A DNA stretch of 15,170 bases from positions 1-15,170 of the forward strand of contig CAUHFD010000044.1 in assembly GCA_959605275.1 (NCBI GenBank), read 5' to 3'. How positions within the stretch are numbered: position 1 is the stretch's first letter; each line of letters begins with the position of its first letter. Below are positions 6,011 through 13,157 of this stretch, in pieces. The notes under the pieces are model-generated. The model made no database searches. It saw only the letters and a list, made by a program, of their open reading frames with translations, and had not been told where the DNA came from. The DNA comes from an uncultured Eubacteriales bacterium (GTDB lineage Bacteria > Bacillota > Clostridia > Oscillospirales > Ruminococcaceae). Position numbers and translations under genes: made by a program.

Positions 6011-7384
6011 ATGAAGAAAGAAAAAAAAATAAGCAGGTTGATGGTCGTTTTATCGGTGTTTTTTCTTTGCTTATCAACAGTCGGATGTGATTTGATTCCA
6101 TCAGAAAATTCCTCTAACGTAAAATCCAAAAATGATTATCAATTTTTGGTTTCCTCAGGAAAACAAGATAACACGCCGGGCAGACAAGCTGTTACCTATA
6201 CGCCGAAAAATTACGGAGAAGTAAAGGCGGTTTGGATCTCATACATAGAATTAAAAACACTGTTATTGGGAAAAACAGAGGCAGAGTTTTCCGAATCAAT
6301 TGGAAAAGCTTTTCAAAATGTGAAAGATTTAGGCTTAAATACCGTTGTTGTGCATGTACGTCCTTATGGTGATGCAGTGTATCAATCGGAATACTTTCCT
6401 TGGTCGGCTTATGCAAAAGGATTTGGTGAAAATCCGGGCTATGATCCTTTGCAGGTTATGGTGACTAAAGCGCATCAATTAGATTTGTCTTTTCATGCCT
6501 GGGTAAATCCTTATCGCTCGATCACAGAAGAGGAAAGTAAAATAATCGGCAATGAATATCCATTTTCAAAATGGTTGCATAATGAAAAAAAAGGGACCAA
6601 TATTGTGAATCTGTCCGGACGGTGGTTTTATAATCCGGGTGTGGAAGAGGTACGGAAGCTGATTGTTGCGGGCGTCGAGGAAATAGTGAAATATTATCCG
6701 GTCGATGCGATTCATTTTGACGACTATTTTTATCCGACTACTGATACCGAGTTCGATAAAACGCTGTATCAAGCTTATCTTGAGGAAGGCGGGAAGTTGG
6801 AATTGGATGCGTGGAGGAGAGAAAATGTAAACACACTCCTGCGAGATACGTATACAGCGATAAAGAAGATCAATGATGGAGTTCTTTTCGGAATCAGTCC
6901 ACAGGCAAATATCAGCAATAATTTTAAAAACCAATATGCCGACGTAATCAGATGGTGTTCTACTCCCGGTTACCTGGATTATATCTGCCCGCAGATTTAC
7001 TATAACTTTAAAAGCGAAACAACCGATTTCGTAAAATCACTGACTACCTGGGAAGCACTTGCGACGCATCCTGCCATTAAATTGTATATCGGTATTGCGC
7101 CTTATAAAATCGGCAGGGTAGACCAGTGGGCATGCACCGGAGCGAGCGGAGGCGCTTGTTCTGCACCTAACGATTGCGGTGCAAAAGGGTGGATGGTAAA
7201 CGATCCCGGCAACAGCAGTATTTTAAAGCAGCAATATGAAAAAATAAAGAAAAGCGAACGTTGCAGCGGATTTTTTCTCTACAATTATCAATCGCTGTTT
7301 TTGCCGGAGGAGGATGTGAAGACGCAGGTGGAAAGTGAAATGAAAAATTTAAAGTCGGCATTGAATGAACCATTAGTACAATGA
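6011..7384 (+). CDS. GHL10-type glycoside hydrolase lipoprotein (DUF187)
   Basis: The 457-residue protein has a Lys-rich start and a hydrophobic stretch (about 9-25) ending in STVGC. C26 would be lipidated, so the protein is probably anchored outside the membrane. The lipobox is imperfect (T at -3 and V at -2). The rest is a GHL10/DUF187 domain, of the type found in B. subtilis YngK: EVKAVWISY near 70, VVVHVRPYGDAVYQS (112-126), FHAWVNPYR (161-169), IHFDDYFYP (234-242) with acidic D237/D238, FGISPQAN (293-300), and YICPQIYYN (324-332). These families are TIM-barrel hydrolases thought to act on cell-wall or extracellular polysaccharides; the substrate is unknown. A loop at 375-389 carries three cysteines. 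The ATG at 6011 is preferred over that at 5999, which touches the AAAGGA. A bidirectional terminator follows. Confidence 0.85.
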   Translation: MKKEKKISRLMVVLSVFFLCLSTVGCDLIPSENSSNVKSKNDYQFLVSSGKQDNTPGRQAVTYTPKNYGEVKAVWISYIELKTLLLGKTEAEFSESIGKAFQNVKDLGLNTVVVHVRPYGDAVYQSEYFPWSAYAKGFGENPGYDPLQVMVTKAHQLDLSFHAWVNPYRSITEEESKIIGNEYPFSKWLHNEKKGTNIVNLSGRWFYNPGVEEVRKLIVAGVEEIVKYYPVDAIHFDDYFYPTTDTEFDKTLYQAYLEEGGKLELDAWRRENVNTLLRDTYTAIKKINDGVLFGISPQANISNNFKNQYADVIRWCSTPGYLDYICPQIYYNFKSETTDFVKSLTTWEALATHPAIKLYIGIAPYKIGRVDQWACTGASGGACSAPNDCGAKGWMVNDPGNSSILKQQYEKIKKSERCSGFFLYNYQSLFLPEEDVKTQVESEMKNLKSALNEPLVQ

Positions 7385-7392
7385 TGACACGA

Positions 7393-7428
7393 AAAAAGCT
7401 CCGAACAATAATTTGTTCGGAGCTTTTT
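7393..7428. terminator. Bidirectional intrinsic terminator
   Basis: A perfect 16-bp stem (7393-7408 with 7413-7428) has a 4-nt TAAT loop. It carries A-runs on one arm and T-runs on the other, so on either strand the stem ends in a U tract. It lies between the hydrolase gene (plus) and rpsI (minus), which converge, and would stop both transcripts. Confidence 0.9.
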
Positions 7429-7449
7429 GGATAGCGTAGTGATAAATCC

Positions 7450-7848
7450 TTATCTCTTTGAGAACTGAGGAGCACGACGAGCGCCTTTGAGACCGTATTT
7501 TTTACGTTCTTTCATTCTCGGATCACGAGTCAGGAATCCTGCTTTTTTCAGGACAGGACGCAATTCCTCGTTAAAGTTTAACAATGCTCTGGACAAACCG
7601 TGGCGGATTGCGCCTGCCTGTCCGGTTACACCGCCGCCTGCAACGGTGCAAACAATGTCAAAACTGCCGTTTGTATTGGTGAGATTGAGCGGCTGGCGAA
7701 CAATTAATTTCAATGTTTCCAGACCGAAATAATCGTCAATATCTCTGCCGTTAATGGTAATGTTACCGGTTCCTTGATATACTCTTACTCTGGCAACAGA
7801 GCTTTTTCTTCTACCGGTTCCGTAGTAATATGGTTTAGAATCGTACAT
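7450..7848 (-). CDS. rpsI: 30S ribosomal protein S9
   Basis: The 132-residue protein has the S9 signature throughout: the N-terminal GTGRRKSSVARVRV, the central GGGVTGQAGAIRHGLSRAL, and the C-terminal tail KERKKYGLKGARRAPQFSKR. The last arginine is the residue that contacts P-site tRNA in the family. S9 is part of the head of the 30S subunit. The length is normal, and AAGGAGG lies 8 nt before the ATG. It follows rplM by 17 nt, the standard rplM-rpsI order. Confidence 0.98.
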   Translation of the reverse strand: MYDSKPYYYGTGRRKSSVARVRVYQGTGNITINGRDIDDYFGLETLKLIVRQPLNLTNTNGSFDIVCTVAGGGVTGQAGAIRHGLSRALLNFNEELRPVLKKAGFLTRDPRMKERKKYGLKGARRAPQFSKR

Positions 7849-7865
7849 TCAAATTGCCTCCTTCC

Positions 7866-8294
7866 TTATATTTCGTAAGCTTCAGGTTTTTGAGCAGCGT
7901 TCTGATGTTCCGCATCTTTGTAAACTCTCAGACGACGGAGAGAATCGCGACCAATAACGGTGTCAGGAAGCATACCTTTTACAGCAAGCATCATCGCTTT
8001 TTCCGGGTTGGTATCCATCAAATCAGCGTATTTGATTTCTTTCAAACCGCCAAGCCAGCCGGTGTGCCAACGATAGAATTTTTTCTGAGCTTTGTTACCG
8101 GTCAGAACTGCTTTGCCGCAGTTGATGATGATAACATGATCTCCGCAATCAGCATTGGGAGTAAAAGTAGGTTTGTGCTTTCCACGCAGAATGTGAGCAG
8201 CTTTAGCAGCTACACGACCGAGCGGTTTATTCTCAGCGTCAAGCACGTACCATTTGCGAGTGATTTCATTCGCTTTTGGCATATAAGTTGACAT
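7866..8294 (-). CDS. rplM: 50S ribosomal protein L13
   Basis: The 142-residue protein carries L13 hallmarks: WYVLDAENKPLGRVAAKAA near the start, ILRGKHKPTFTPNADCGDHVIIIN, FYRWHTGWLGGLK, and the C-terminal VKGMLPDTVIGRDSLRRLRVY. L13 binds 23S rRNA early in 50S assembly. The frame is open for 20 codons upstream, but the ATG at 8294 has GGAGG 9 nt upstream and gives the normal length. It is the first gene of the rplM-rpsI operon and is read from the consensus promoter at 8363-8391. The leader is about 60 nt. Confidence 0.98.
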   Translation of the reverse strand: MSTYMPKANEITRKWYVLDAENKPLGRVAAKAAHILRGKHKPTFTPNADCGDHVIIINCGKAVLTGNKAQKKFYRWHTGWLGGLKEIKYADLMDTNPEKAMMLAVKGMLPDTVIGRDSLRRLRVYKDAEHQNAAQKPEAYEI

Positions 8295-8362
8295 AACTGT
8301 CATCCTCCAAATATAATTTTCGTAATCCGTGGAACAAATCCATTCTTCATACAACGTTTTAT

Positions 8363-8391
8363 ATTATATCGGCTGACGAAACTTTTGTCAA
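8363..8391 (-). promoter_or_regulatory. Consensus sigma-A promoter of rplM-rpsI
   Basis: On the minus strand the sequence gives a perfect TTGACA -35 (8386-8391), a 17-nt spacer and a perfect TATAAT -10 (8363-8368). Transcription would begin near 8356, about 60 nt before the rplM start codon. Such a strong promoter fits a ribosomal protein operon. Confidence 0.92.
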
Positions 8392-8520
8392 GAGTAAAAA
8401 CGCCGATTTTTTAAATTACAGCCATATTTCTCTCGATATCTCTTTCATTTACGTAAAATCTCTCTGTTTCTTAAAAACCATTTCAGTTTTAATTTTTCTC
8501 TATTTTCCTGAAATGTACAC

Positions 8521-8549
8521 TTGAATGAACGGCATTCTTATTATATAAT
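8521..8549 (+). promoter_or_regulatory. Sigma-A-like promoter ahead of the tandem repeats
   Basis: TTGAAT (8521-8526), a 17-nt spacer and a perfect TATAAT (8544-8549) read on the plus strand. Transcription would begin near 8556, inside the hairpin of repeat unit 1, and continue towards the TtcA-family gene. It is divergent from the rplM promoter. Confidence 0.65.
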
Positions 8550-8551
8550 AT

Positions 8552-8628
8552 CCTTAAAAGCACGATGCGCTTTTAAGGATATTGAAACATTGCTCGCTGC
8601 GCTGCGCAAGTAGTTTATGTTATAATAA
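8552..8628 (+). repeat. Tandem repeat unit 1 (77 bp)
   Basis: The unit begins with a hairpin (CCTTAAAAGC paired with GCTTTTAAGG across a 7-nt loop), then has a GC-rich core (about 8590-8610) and ends TGTTATAATAA. The adjacent unit is the same length and differs at two bases. The end of the unit contains the extended -10 motif TGTTATAAT (8618-8626). Confidence 0.85.
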
Positions 8629-8705
8629 CCTTAAAAGCACGATGCGCTTTTAAGAACATTGAAACATTGCTCGCTGCGCTGCGCAAGTAGTTTATGTTAT
8701 AATAA
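8629..8705 (+). repeat. Tandem repeat unit 2 (77 bp)
   Basis: This is a near-identical copy of 8552-8628. The two differences fall at the foot of the hairpin and just after it, so its stem is one pair shorter (9 bp). It also ends with TGTTATAAT (8695-8703). Together the two units and the upstream promoter place three TATAAT boxes exactly 77 bp apart, at 8544, 8621 and 8698. Confidence 0.85.
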
Positions 8706-8869
8706 TCTGAGGAAATATGAAATAATCGGCTTAGTCAGTGGTTGCCCTTATTGTGTCGGGTATCCATTCGGATGGATGAATCTTTATCTGCTTGATTTAA
8801 CATCGTAGATTTTTAAATAAGTTTTGGAACCTGTTGATTGAGAGCTTTATGGAAGGAAGAAAAGTAATT

Positions 8870-9613
8870 ATGCAAAAAATGTTGGGATATATGCGAAAAG
8901 CGATTCAGGAGTTTGATTTGCTGCAGGACGGAGATAAAGTTGCAGTAGGGGTATCCGGAGGAAAAGATTCGGTGGTTTTACTGCGGGGATTATACTTGCT
9001 TAAGCGGTTTATCGGGATTGATTATGATATTGTGGCGATTACGCTTGATCCCGGGTTTAACGGCGTTCACGGAGATTACAACTCGATTGCGCAGCTATGT
9101 GAAGAAATGAATATTCCTTATATTTTAAAACGGACTCAGATTGGTGAAATTGTCTTTGATGTGCGGCAGGAAACCAGTCCATGCAGTCTTTGCGCCAGGA
9201 TGAGGCGGGGTGCTTTACACGATGCGGCGATTGAGGCGGGGTGCAATAAAATCGCTTTGGGACACCATTATGATGACGCAGTGGAAACTTTTATGATGAA
9301 TCTCTTTAACGAGGGAAGAATCGGCTGTTTTTCTCCGAAAAGCTATCTGTCCAGAAAAAAGCTTTGGCTGATTCGTCCTATGGTTTTTGCTCCCGAAAAA
9401 GAGGTGCGCAGAGCGGCGATAAAAAACAATCTGCCGATTGTAAAAAGCAAATGTCCTGCCGACGGAAATACCGCCAGACAGGATATGAAGGAATTTTTAA
9501 GAATGAAAGAAAAAGAAAATGACGGAATTACTTATCGCATTTTCGGCGCGATGCGGCGTGCCGGGATCGACGGATGGGGATATCCGGAGCAGAAAATAAT
9601 AAAAGGCGATTGA
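8870..9613 (+). CDS. TtcA-family tRNA 2-thiolation enzyme
   Basis: The 247-residue protein is a PP-loop ATPase of the TtcA/TtuA class, which adenylates a tRNA cytidine or uridine and replaces its oxygen with sulfur. Visible motifs are the PP-loop SGGKDS (29-34), the CxxC pair C105/C108 in SPCSLCARMRRG, the third cysteine C195 in KCPADG, and GHHYDDAVET (131-140). In TtcA the CxxC pair and a later cysteine hold an iron-sulfur cluster. Which tRNA position this clostridial relative modifies is not clear from sequence, so no symbol is given. An open frame extends to a TTG at 8834, but the ATG at 8870 is preferred because AAGGAAG lies 10 nt upstream. The next gene begins 11 nt after its stop. Confidence 0.9.
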   Translation: MQKMLGYMRKAIQEFDLLQDGDKVAVGVSGGKDSVVLLRGLYLLKRFIGIDYDIVAITLDPGFNGVHGDYNSIAQLCEEMNIPYILKRTQIGEIVFDVRQETSPCSLCARMRRGALHDAAIEAGCNKIALGHHYDDAVETFMMNLFNEGRIGCFSPKSYLSRKKLWLIRPMVFAPEKEVRRAAIKNNLPIVKSKCPADGNTARQDMKEFLRMKEKENDGITYRIFGAMRRAGIDGWGYPEQKIIKGD

Positions 9614-9624
9614 GGGGGAGTATT

Positions 9625-11172
9625 ATGCTGCAAGCTTCACGAATTGTCAGTACGGCTGAAATGAAACAAGCGGAAAAAAATGCCAATGACAGCGGAATTC
9701 CTTATTTGCGATTAATGGAGAATGCCGGTTCAGCCGCTTATCGGGTAATCCGAGATCGCATCGGGTTGGAGGGCAAGCGCTTTGTTGTGCTTTGCGGAAC
9801 AGGAAATAACGGCGGTGACGGATTTGTGGTAGCAAGAAAGCTATTAGAGCAAAATTGTATTACCACTGTGATTATTACAGGTCTGCCCAGAACCAACGAC
9901 GCACGTGCTATGTACGATACTCTTACCGCTCTTGAGGTGGAAATTCTCATGCTCGGCATTGATGCTGACGAGACGATCAGTGACCGCATTAATCATTGTG
10001 AGGTGGTTGTTGACGCTGTATTCGGGACCGGTTGTCACGGTGCGTTGCCGGATCGTGTTGCCTGGATGTTCCGAATTGCCAATCAGACAAAGGCTCGCAA
10101 GTTGTCTTTGGATATGCCGTCGGGAGTGAACAGCGACAATGGAGAAATCGATCAAGATACATTTTCCCCCAATATTACTGTCGCATTTGCGGCGATGAAA
10201 TTGGCGCATATTTTACCGCAATCCCGTCGCATTTGTGCTGAAGTGCACACGGTTCATATCGGGATGGAAGAGGATTGTTTTGCCGATATGGGATTTTTGC
10301 TCACCCTGTTGGATGAGAGTATCGTTGACGCTGCATTGCCGGTCAGAAAAGCTGACAGCCATAAAGGAAACTACGGCAGATTGCTGAATATTGCGGGCAG
10401 CAGAAATATGCCCGGTGCGGCAGTGATATCTACGTTGGCGGCACTGCGCAGCGGAGCCGGCATTGTTACCTTGGCGTCCACTGATACAGTGGTGGATATT
10501 GCGGCGTCTCATTTTTGCGAAGCTACTTTTTTGAGATGTAAAGCTGATTCTAATGGTCAAATCAGCATGGATTCCATACGTGAATTGGCAATGATGCTGT
10601 TGAAATCTTCCGCATGCCTAATCGGATGCGGAATCGGCGTTTCGAAAAATACCATTACGGTTTTGCGTACCGTGCTGGAAAACAGTACTTCTCCTATAAT
10701 TATTGATGCAGATGGCATAAATTGCCTCAGTCGCGACATAAATATAATTAGAACAGCAAAAGTACCTGTTATTTTAACCCCACATATGGGCGAGATGTCA
10801 CGGCTGACAAAAAAGACTATACCCGAAATAAAAGAGGATGCTTTTCGGATTGCACGCGATTTTGCAAAGCAATGGAATGTGATACTGGTTTTGAAGGATG
10901 CGTCAACTATTATTGCGCTTCCAACCGGCGAACTGTATTTGAATACTACCGGAAATCCCGGAATGGCACGGGGAGGTAGCGGTGATATGCTGGCAGGGAT
11001 GATTGCGGCATTTGCGGCACAGGGAATCGAGCCGTCGTTGGCTGCCGCTGCCGCCGTATATCTGCATGGTCTGTGTGGTGACAAAACAGCGGAAAAACGT
11101 TCGCAATACGGTATGCTCCCGAGTGATATGATTGCAGAATTGCCCTTGCTGTTTCAATCTATGAATAGATAG
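9625..11172 (+). CDS. nnr: Bifunctional NAD(P)H-hydrate epimerase/ADP-dependent NAD(P)H-hydrate dehydratase
   Basis: The 515-residue fusion repairs damaged NAD(P)H. The N-terminal epimerase (YjeF_N, about 1-215) interconverts the R and S hydrates. It contains LCGTGNNGGDGFVVARKL (56-73) and DAVFGTG (130-136). The C-terminal ADP-dependent dehydratase (YjeF_C/CARKD, about 240-510) restores NAD(P)H from the S hydrate. It contains KGNYGRLL (247-254), ILTPHMGEMSRL (383-394) and the nucleotide-binding GNPGMARGGSGDMLAG (443-458). Both active-site regions look intact. The frame opens 17 codons earlier inside the preceding gene, but the ATG at 9625 follows a GGGGGAG and gives MLQASRIVSTAEMKQAEK, the usual family start. 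It is co-transcribed with its neighbours on both sides. Confidence 0.95.
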   Translation: MLQASRIVSTAEMKQAEKNANDSGIPYLRLMENAGSAAYRVIRDRIGLEGKRFVVLCGTGNNGGDGFVVARKLLEQNCITTVIITGLPRTNDARAMYDTLTALEVEILMLGIDADETISDRINHCEVVVDAVFGTGCHGALPDRVAWMFRIANQTKARKLSLDMPSGVNSDNGEIDQDTFSPNITVAFAAMKLAHILPQSRRICAEVHTVHIGMEEDCFADMGFLLTLLDESIVDAALPVRKADSHKGNYGRLLNIAGSRNMPGAAVISTLAALRSGAGIVTLASTDTVVDIAASHFCEATFLRCKADSNGQISMDSIRELAMMLLKSSACLIGCGIGVSKNTITVLRTVLENSTSPIIIDADGINCLSRDINIIRTAKVPVILTPHMGEMSRLTKKTIPEIKEDAFRIARDFAKQWNVILVLKDASTIIALPTGELYLNTTGNPGMARGGSGDMLAGMIAAFAAQGIEPSLAAAAAVYLHGLCGDKTAEKRSQYGMLPSDMIAELPLLFQSMNR

Positions 11173-11174
11173 GA

Positions 11175-11741
11175 ATGATAGTATTGCATGCGGTCACAAA
11201 AATCAAATGGAAATATGTCATTATTGCTGTTGTCATTGTAGTGGTGTTGATAGGCGTGTTTTGGGCGTGCAGCAGAAACGGCAACAGTAATGATATTGTG
11301 CCGCTTGATCTGGAGCAGGGATTTACTGCAAAAGCGAATATTCATTTCGGAGAGATTGAAGCCACTGCGGATATTAATCGAATCGGAGACGGCATTTGTA
11401 ATATTACTTTAATTTCTCCGAAAGCGTTAAACGGAATGAATTTTCAGTATAACGGCAGTGATATTCAAATCAGTTATTTAGGTATGAGCATCAAGACAGA
11501 TGATGATAGTTTGCTTGCGAACGCGATGACCTCGGCGATTGTGAAAGCAGTAGATACTGCAGCGCGGGGTAGCGGAATATCGATGAAAAAAAGCGGTAAG
11601 ACCGTTTTGTTGAAAGGCGAGAATGATAACGGGAATTTTGAACTGCAGGTGGATAAAAATACTGGTTCGCTGTTGAAGCTGACTATTCCGGAAATGGATT
11701 TGGAATGTACTTTCGGTACAGGGGACAGCGAGACGAAATGA
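11175..11741 (+). CDS. Putative membrane-anchored or lipoprotein-like protein of unknown function
   Basis: The 188-residue protein has a basic segment (KIKWK, residues 9-13), a hydrophobic helix (about 14-31) and a cysteine at 32 after FWA. It is therefore either a lipoprotein with a poor lipobox or a protein anchored by one helix. The remainder (about 45-185) is predicted to be extracellular and beta-rich, with alternating strands such as GFTAKANIHFGEIEATADI, then MNFQYNGSDIQISYLGMSIKT, and ends GTGDSETK. The pattern recalls LolA/LppX-like lipid-carrying folds, but no family was recognised. The ATG begins 2 nt after the nnr stop, so its translation probably depends on nnr. An alternative TTG at 11184 has a better-spaced AGGA upstream, so the start is uncertain by three codons. 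Confidence 0.7.
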   Translation: MIVLHAVTKIKWKYVIIAVVIVVVLIGVFWACSRNGNSNDIVPLDLEQGFTAKANIHFGEIEATADINRIGDGICNITLISPKALNGMNFQYNGSDIQISYLGMSIKTDDDSLLANAMTSAIVKAVDTAARGSGISMKKSGKTVLLKGENDNGNFELQVDKNTGSLLKLTIPEMDLECTFGTGDSETK

Positions 11742-11761
11742 ACGGAATTTTTTGAAATGCA

Positions 11762-11803
11762 CAAGCACCATGCTTATCGCGTCAGCGATAAGCATGGTGC
11801 TTG
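11762..11803. repeat. Perfect 19-bp hairpin between convergent genes
   Basis: The arms 11762-11780 and 11785-11803 are perfect complements across a GTCA loop. It lies 20 bases after the stop of the plus-strand gene and 26 bases after the cotJC stop on the minus strand. Neither strand has a U tract directly after the stem, so a terminator role is possible but not of the classical form. Confidence 0.7.
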
Positions 11804-11829
11804 ATATTGTGATGAAATAATATTCTGTG

Positions 11830-12444
11830 TTAGCGTGCTTTTTTTCGGTTTGTGTCAAAAGCAGGATTAAAGGCATAAAAGTTTTTGCTGTCAAGACCTT
11901 CGGTGGTGTGGCGCAGCGCTTCGCCGAATCGTTGATAGTGTACGATTTCGCGTTCTCTTAAAAACTTAATGGCATCCCGCACATCAGGGTCATCCGCTAA
12001 GCGCAGGATGTTATCATAGGTCACACGTGCTTTTTGTTCTGCTGCTAAATCTTCGTTTAAATCTGCGATGGGGTCACCGGTCGATTGCAGAGTGGCCGCT
12101 GAGAAGGGGACACCGGAGGCTGCCTGCGGATAAATACCGGTCGTATGATCTACGAAATAGGTGTCAAAGCCGCCGGCTTTGATTTGATCTATTGTCAGAT
12201 CACGGGTCAGCTGGTATAAAATCGCTGAAATCATTTCAATATGTGCTAATTCTTCGGTACCAATATCGGTCAGCATTCCTTTTGTTTCACCGGATGTCAT
12301 GGTGTAGCGCTGACTTAAATATCGGGTAGCAGCGCCCATTTCGCCATCCGGCCCGCCAAGTTGAGATACGATAACTTTAGCAAGTGCTGCATTTGGTCTG
12401 GTTATTTTTACCGGATATTGTAATTTTTTTTCATATACCCACAT
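11830..12444 (-). CDS. cotJC: Spore coat manganese catalase-like protein CotJC
   Basis: The 204-residue protein is a member of the dimanganese catalase family in its short CotJC form. All five expected metal ligands are visible: E35 (GEMGAATRY), E65 and H68 (EELAHIE), E136 (LAAEQKAR) and H169 (REIVHYQRF). The 33-residue gap between the last two matches the family. In sporulating Firmicutes CotJC is a spore coat protein, and peroxide removal at the spore surface is the proposed role. The ATG begins 3 nt after the cotJB stop, with a GAGGTG about 12 nt upstream. It is the last gene of the cotJABC operon. Confidence 0.95.
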   Translation of the reverse strand: MWVYEKKLQYPVKITRPNAALAKVIVSQLGGPDGEMGAATRYLSQRYTMTSGETKGMLTDIGTEELAHIEMISAILYQLTRDLTIDQIKAGGFDTYFVDHTTGIYPQAASGVPFSAATLQSTGDPIADLNEDLAAEQKARVTYDNILRLADDPDVRDAIKFLREREIVHYQRFGEALRHTTEGLDSKNFYAFNPAFDTNRKKAR

Positions 12445-12447
12445 ACT

Positions 12448-12699
12448 TTAGACACCTCTTTCCCATGGCCAGGGTTCTTCTACCCATGTCCATTTGTCTG
12501 TATATACATTGTCATTTGCCATTAACGGTCCGAATTTTGAAGTGTATTCTTTCGTGGCCTGTTCTTTCATCTCAATGTATTTTTTATAATAATCCAAGGC
12601 GGCTTGATCACACGGATGGGAATCTAAATACAGGCGAACGTCATCTAACACAAACCCGCATATCTGGACGCGGTTTAACAGTTTTTGTCGTTCGTTCAT
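12448..12699 (-). CDS. cotJB: Spore coat protein CotJB
   Basis: The 83-residue protein has the CotJB pattern: a helical N-terminus (NERQKLLNRVQICGFVLDDVRLYLDSHPCDQAALDYYKKY), then YTSKFGPLMAND, and an aromatic C-terminus with WTWVEEPWPWERGV. CotJB is a coat component of unknown biochemical role, made in the mother cell with CotJC. Its ATG overlaps the cotJA stop codon (ATGA), and GAGGAGG lies 10 nt upstream inside cotJA, so translation is probably coupled. Confidence 0.95.
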   Translation of the reverse strand: MNERQKLLNRVQICGFVLDDVRLYLDSHPCDQAALDYYKKYIEMKEQATKEYTSKFGPLMANDNVYTDKWTWVEEPWPWERGV

Positions 12700-12869
12700 T
12701 TCGGCGTTACCTCCTCACCTAGAAAAGGCTTATCCAATTCTTCAAAAATCGTTCCCCGGTCAAATCCAACCTCAGAATCATAGATATTGCGCCATTTTTG
12801 CATCGGAACATATGCCATCGCGATTGGCAGATCGCAATTTTCTGTTATATTTACACAATTCACAATCAT
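12696..12869 (-). CDS. cotJA: Spore coat-associated protein CotJA (57 aa)
   Basis: This short reading frame matches CotJA in its core: PIAMAYVPMQKWRNIYDSEVGFDRGTIFEELDKPFLG runs through most of its length. CotJA proteins share the AMAYVP..QW..IY motif and the FEELDKPF ending. It is the first gene of the cotJABC operon and is needed for CotJC deposition in B. subtilis. Its stop codon overlaps the start of cotJB by 4 nt. The ATG at 12869 is chosen because AAAGGA lies 5 nt before it. An in-frame ATG at 12875 is too close to that site. Confidence 0.93.
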   Translation of the reverse strand: MIVNCVNITENCDLPIAMAYVPMQKWRNIYDSEVGFDRGTIFEELDKPFLGEEVTPK

Positions 12870-13157
12870 ACTCATCCTTTCTGCATTTTTATTTTATAAC
12901 AATATATTGGTGTATTTGATAGGTAGATTTCTTTTAGACCGATCGTTTTATATCAAAGCGATTAGCCTGTTACCATAATATGCAATTTTATTCGGTCTGT
13001 TCCGCTTTTGATTTTTGAAAAATAAAATCAAATCTGAAAAAGAATAGAAAATTAAAAAAAGCAGATAATAGTATTGAAAATTTATTGTTTGTCTTTCAAA
13101 TAATGAAGATAAAAGCCAAACGGAAAATTTTCATATATTTTGTTAAGGAGTGATCGT
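12870..13157. other. Divergent control region between cotJABC and the coat protein genes
   Basis: These 288 bases are A/T-rich and carry the ribosome binding sites of both flanking genes. Because the cotJ operon and the two plus-strand coat genes diverge here, promoters for both should be present. They are probably read by mother-cell sigma factors (SigE or SigK), but no match good enough to place was seen. No gene was found. Confidence 0.6.

Larger units (their letters stand above)
8392..8869. other. Intergenic region between rplM and the TtcA-family gene
   Basis: This 478-base stretch has no gene that I can support. About 8400-8520 is T-rich with nothing distinctive. At 8521-8705 there are a plus-strand promoter and two tandem repeats, listed separately. 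At 8770-8785 there is a small hairpin (ATCCAT paired with ATGGAT across a TCGG loop). A weak plus-strand promoter candidate is TTGATT at 8792-8797 with TAAATA at 8814-8819. The ribosome binding site of the next gene lies at 8853-8859. Confidence 0.6.

Noticed and set aside
5658..6101. A 147-codon minus-strand frame across the end of the S1-domain gene and the hydrolase leader
   Set aside because: It crosses a terminator and a folded leader and covers parts of two plus-strand genes, with no ribosome binding site or family resemblance.
8552..8705. The tandem 77-bp units as a CRISPR array
   Set aside because: The units are contiguous with no unique spacers, only two are present, and no cas gene is nearby.
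8834..8869. Start of the TtcA-family gene at TTG 8834
   Set aside because: There is no ribosome binding site before it, and the ATG at 8870 has AAGGAAG 10 nt upstream.
10557..11084. A 175-codon antisense frame inside the nnr gene
   Set aside because: It lies opposite a well-supported gene, lacks a ribosome binding site and has no recognisable protein pattern. It is a codon-bias shadow.
11478..11894. A 138-codon minus-strand frame over the putative lipoprotein and the 19-bp hairpin
   Set aside because: It overlaps both cotJC and the plus-strand gene in a different frame and contains the hairpin. It is composition noise.
12880..12960. A SigE-type promoter for cotJABC (-10 like AATACACC, -35 like GTCTAAA)
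   Set aside because: The -35 matches poorly and other arrangements fit about as well, so no position was claimed.
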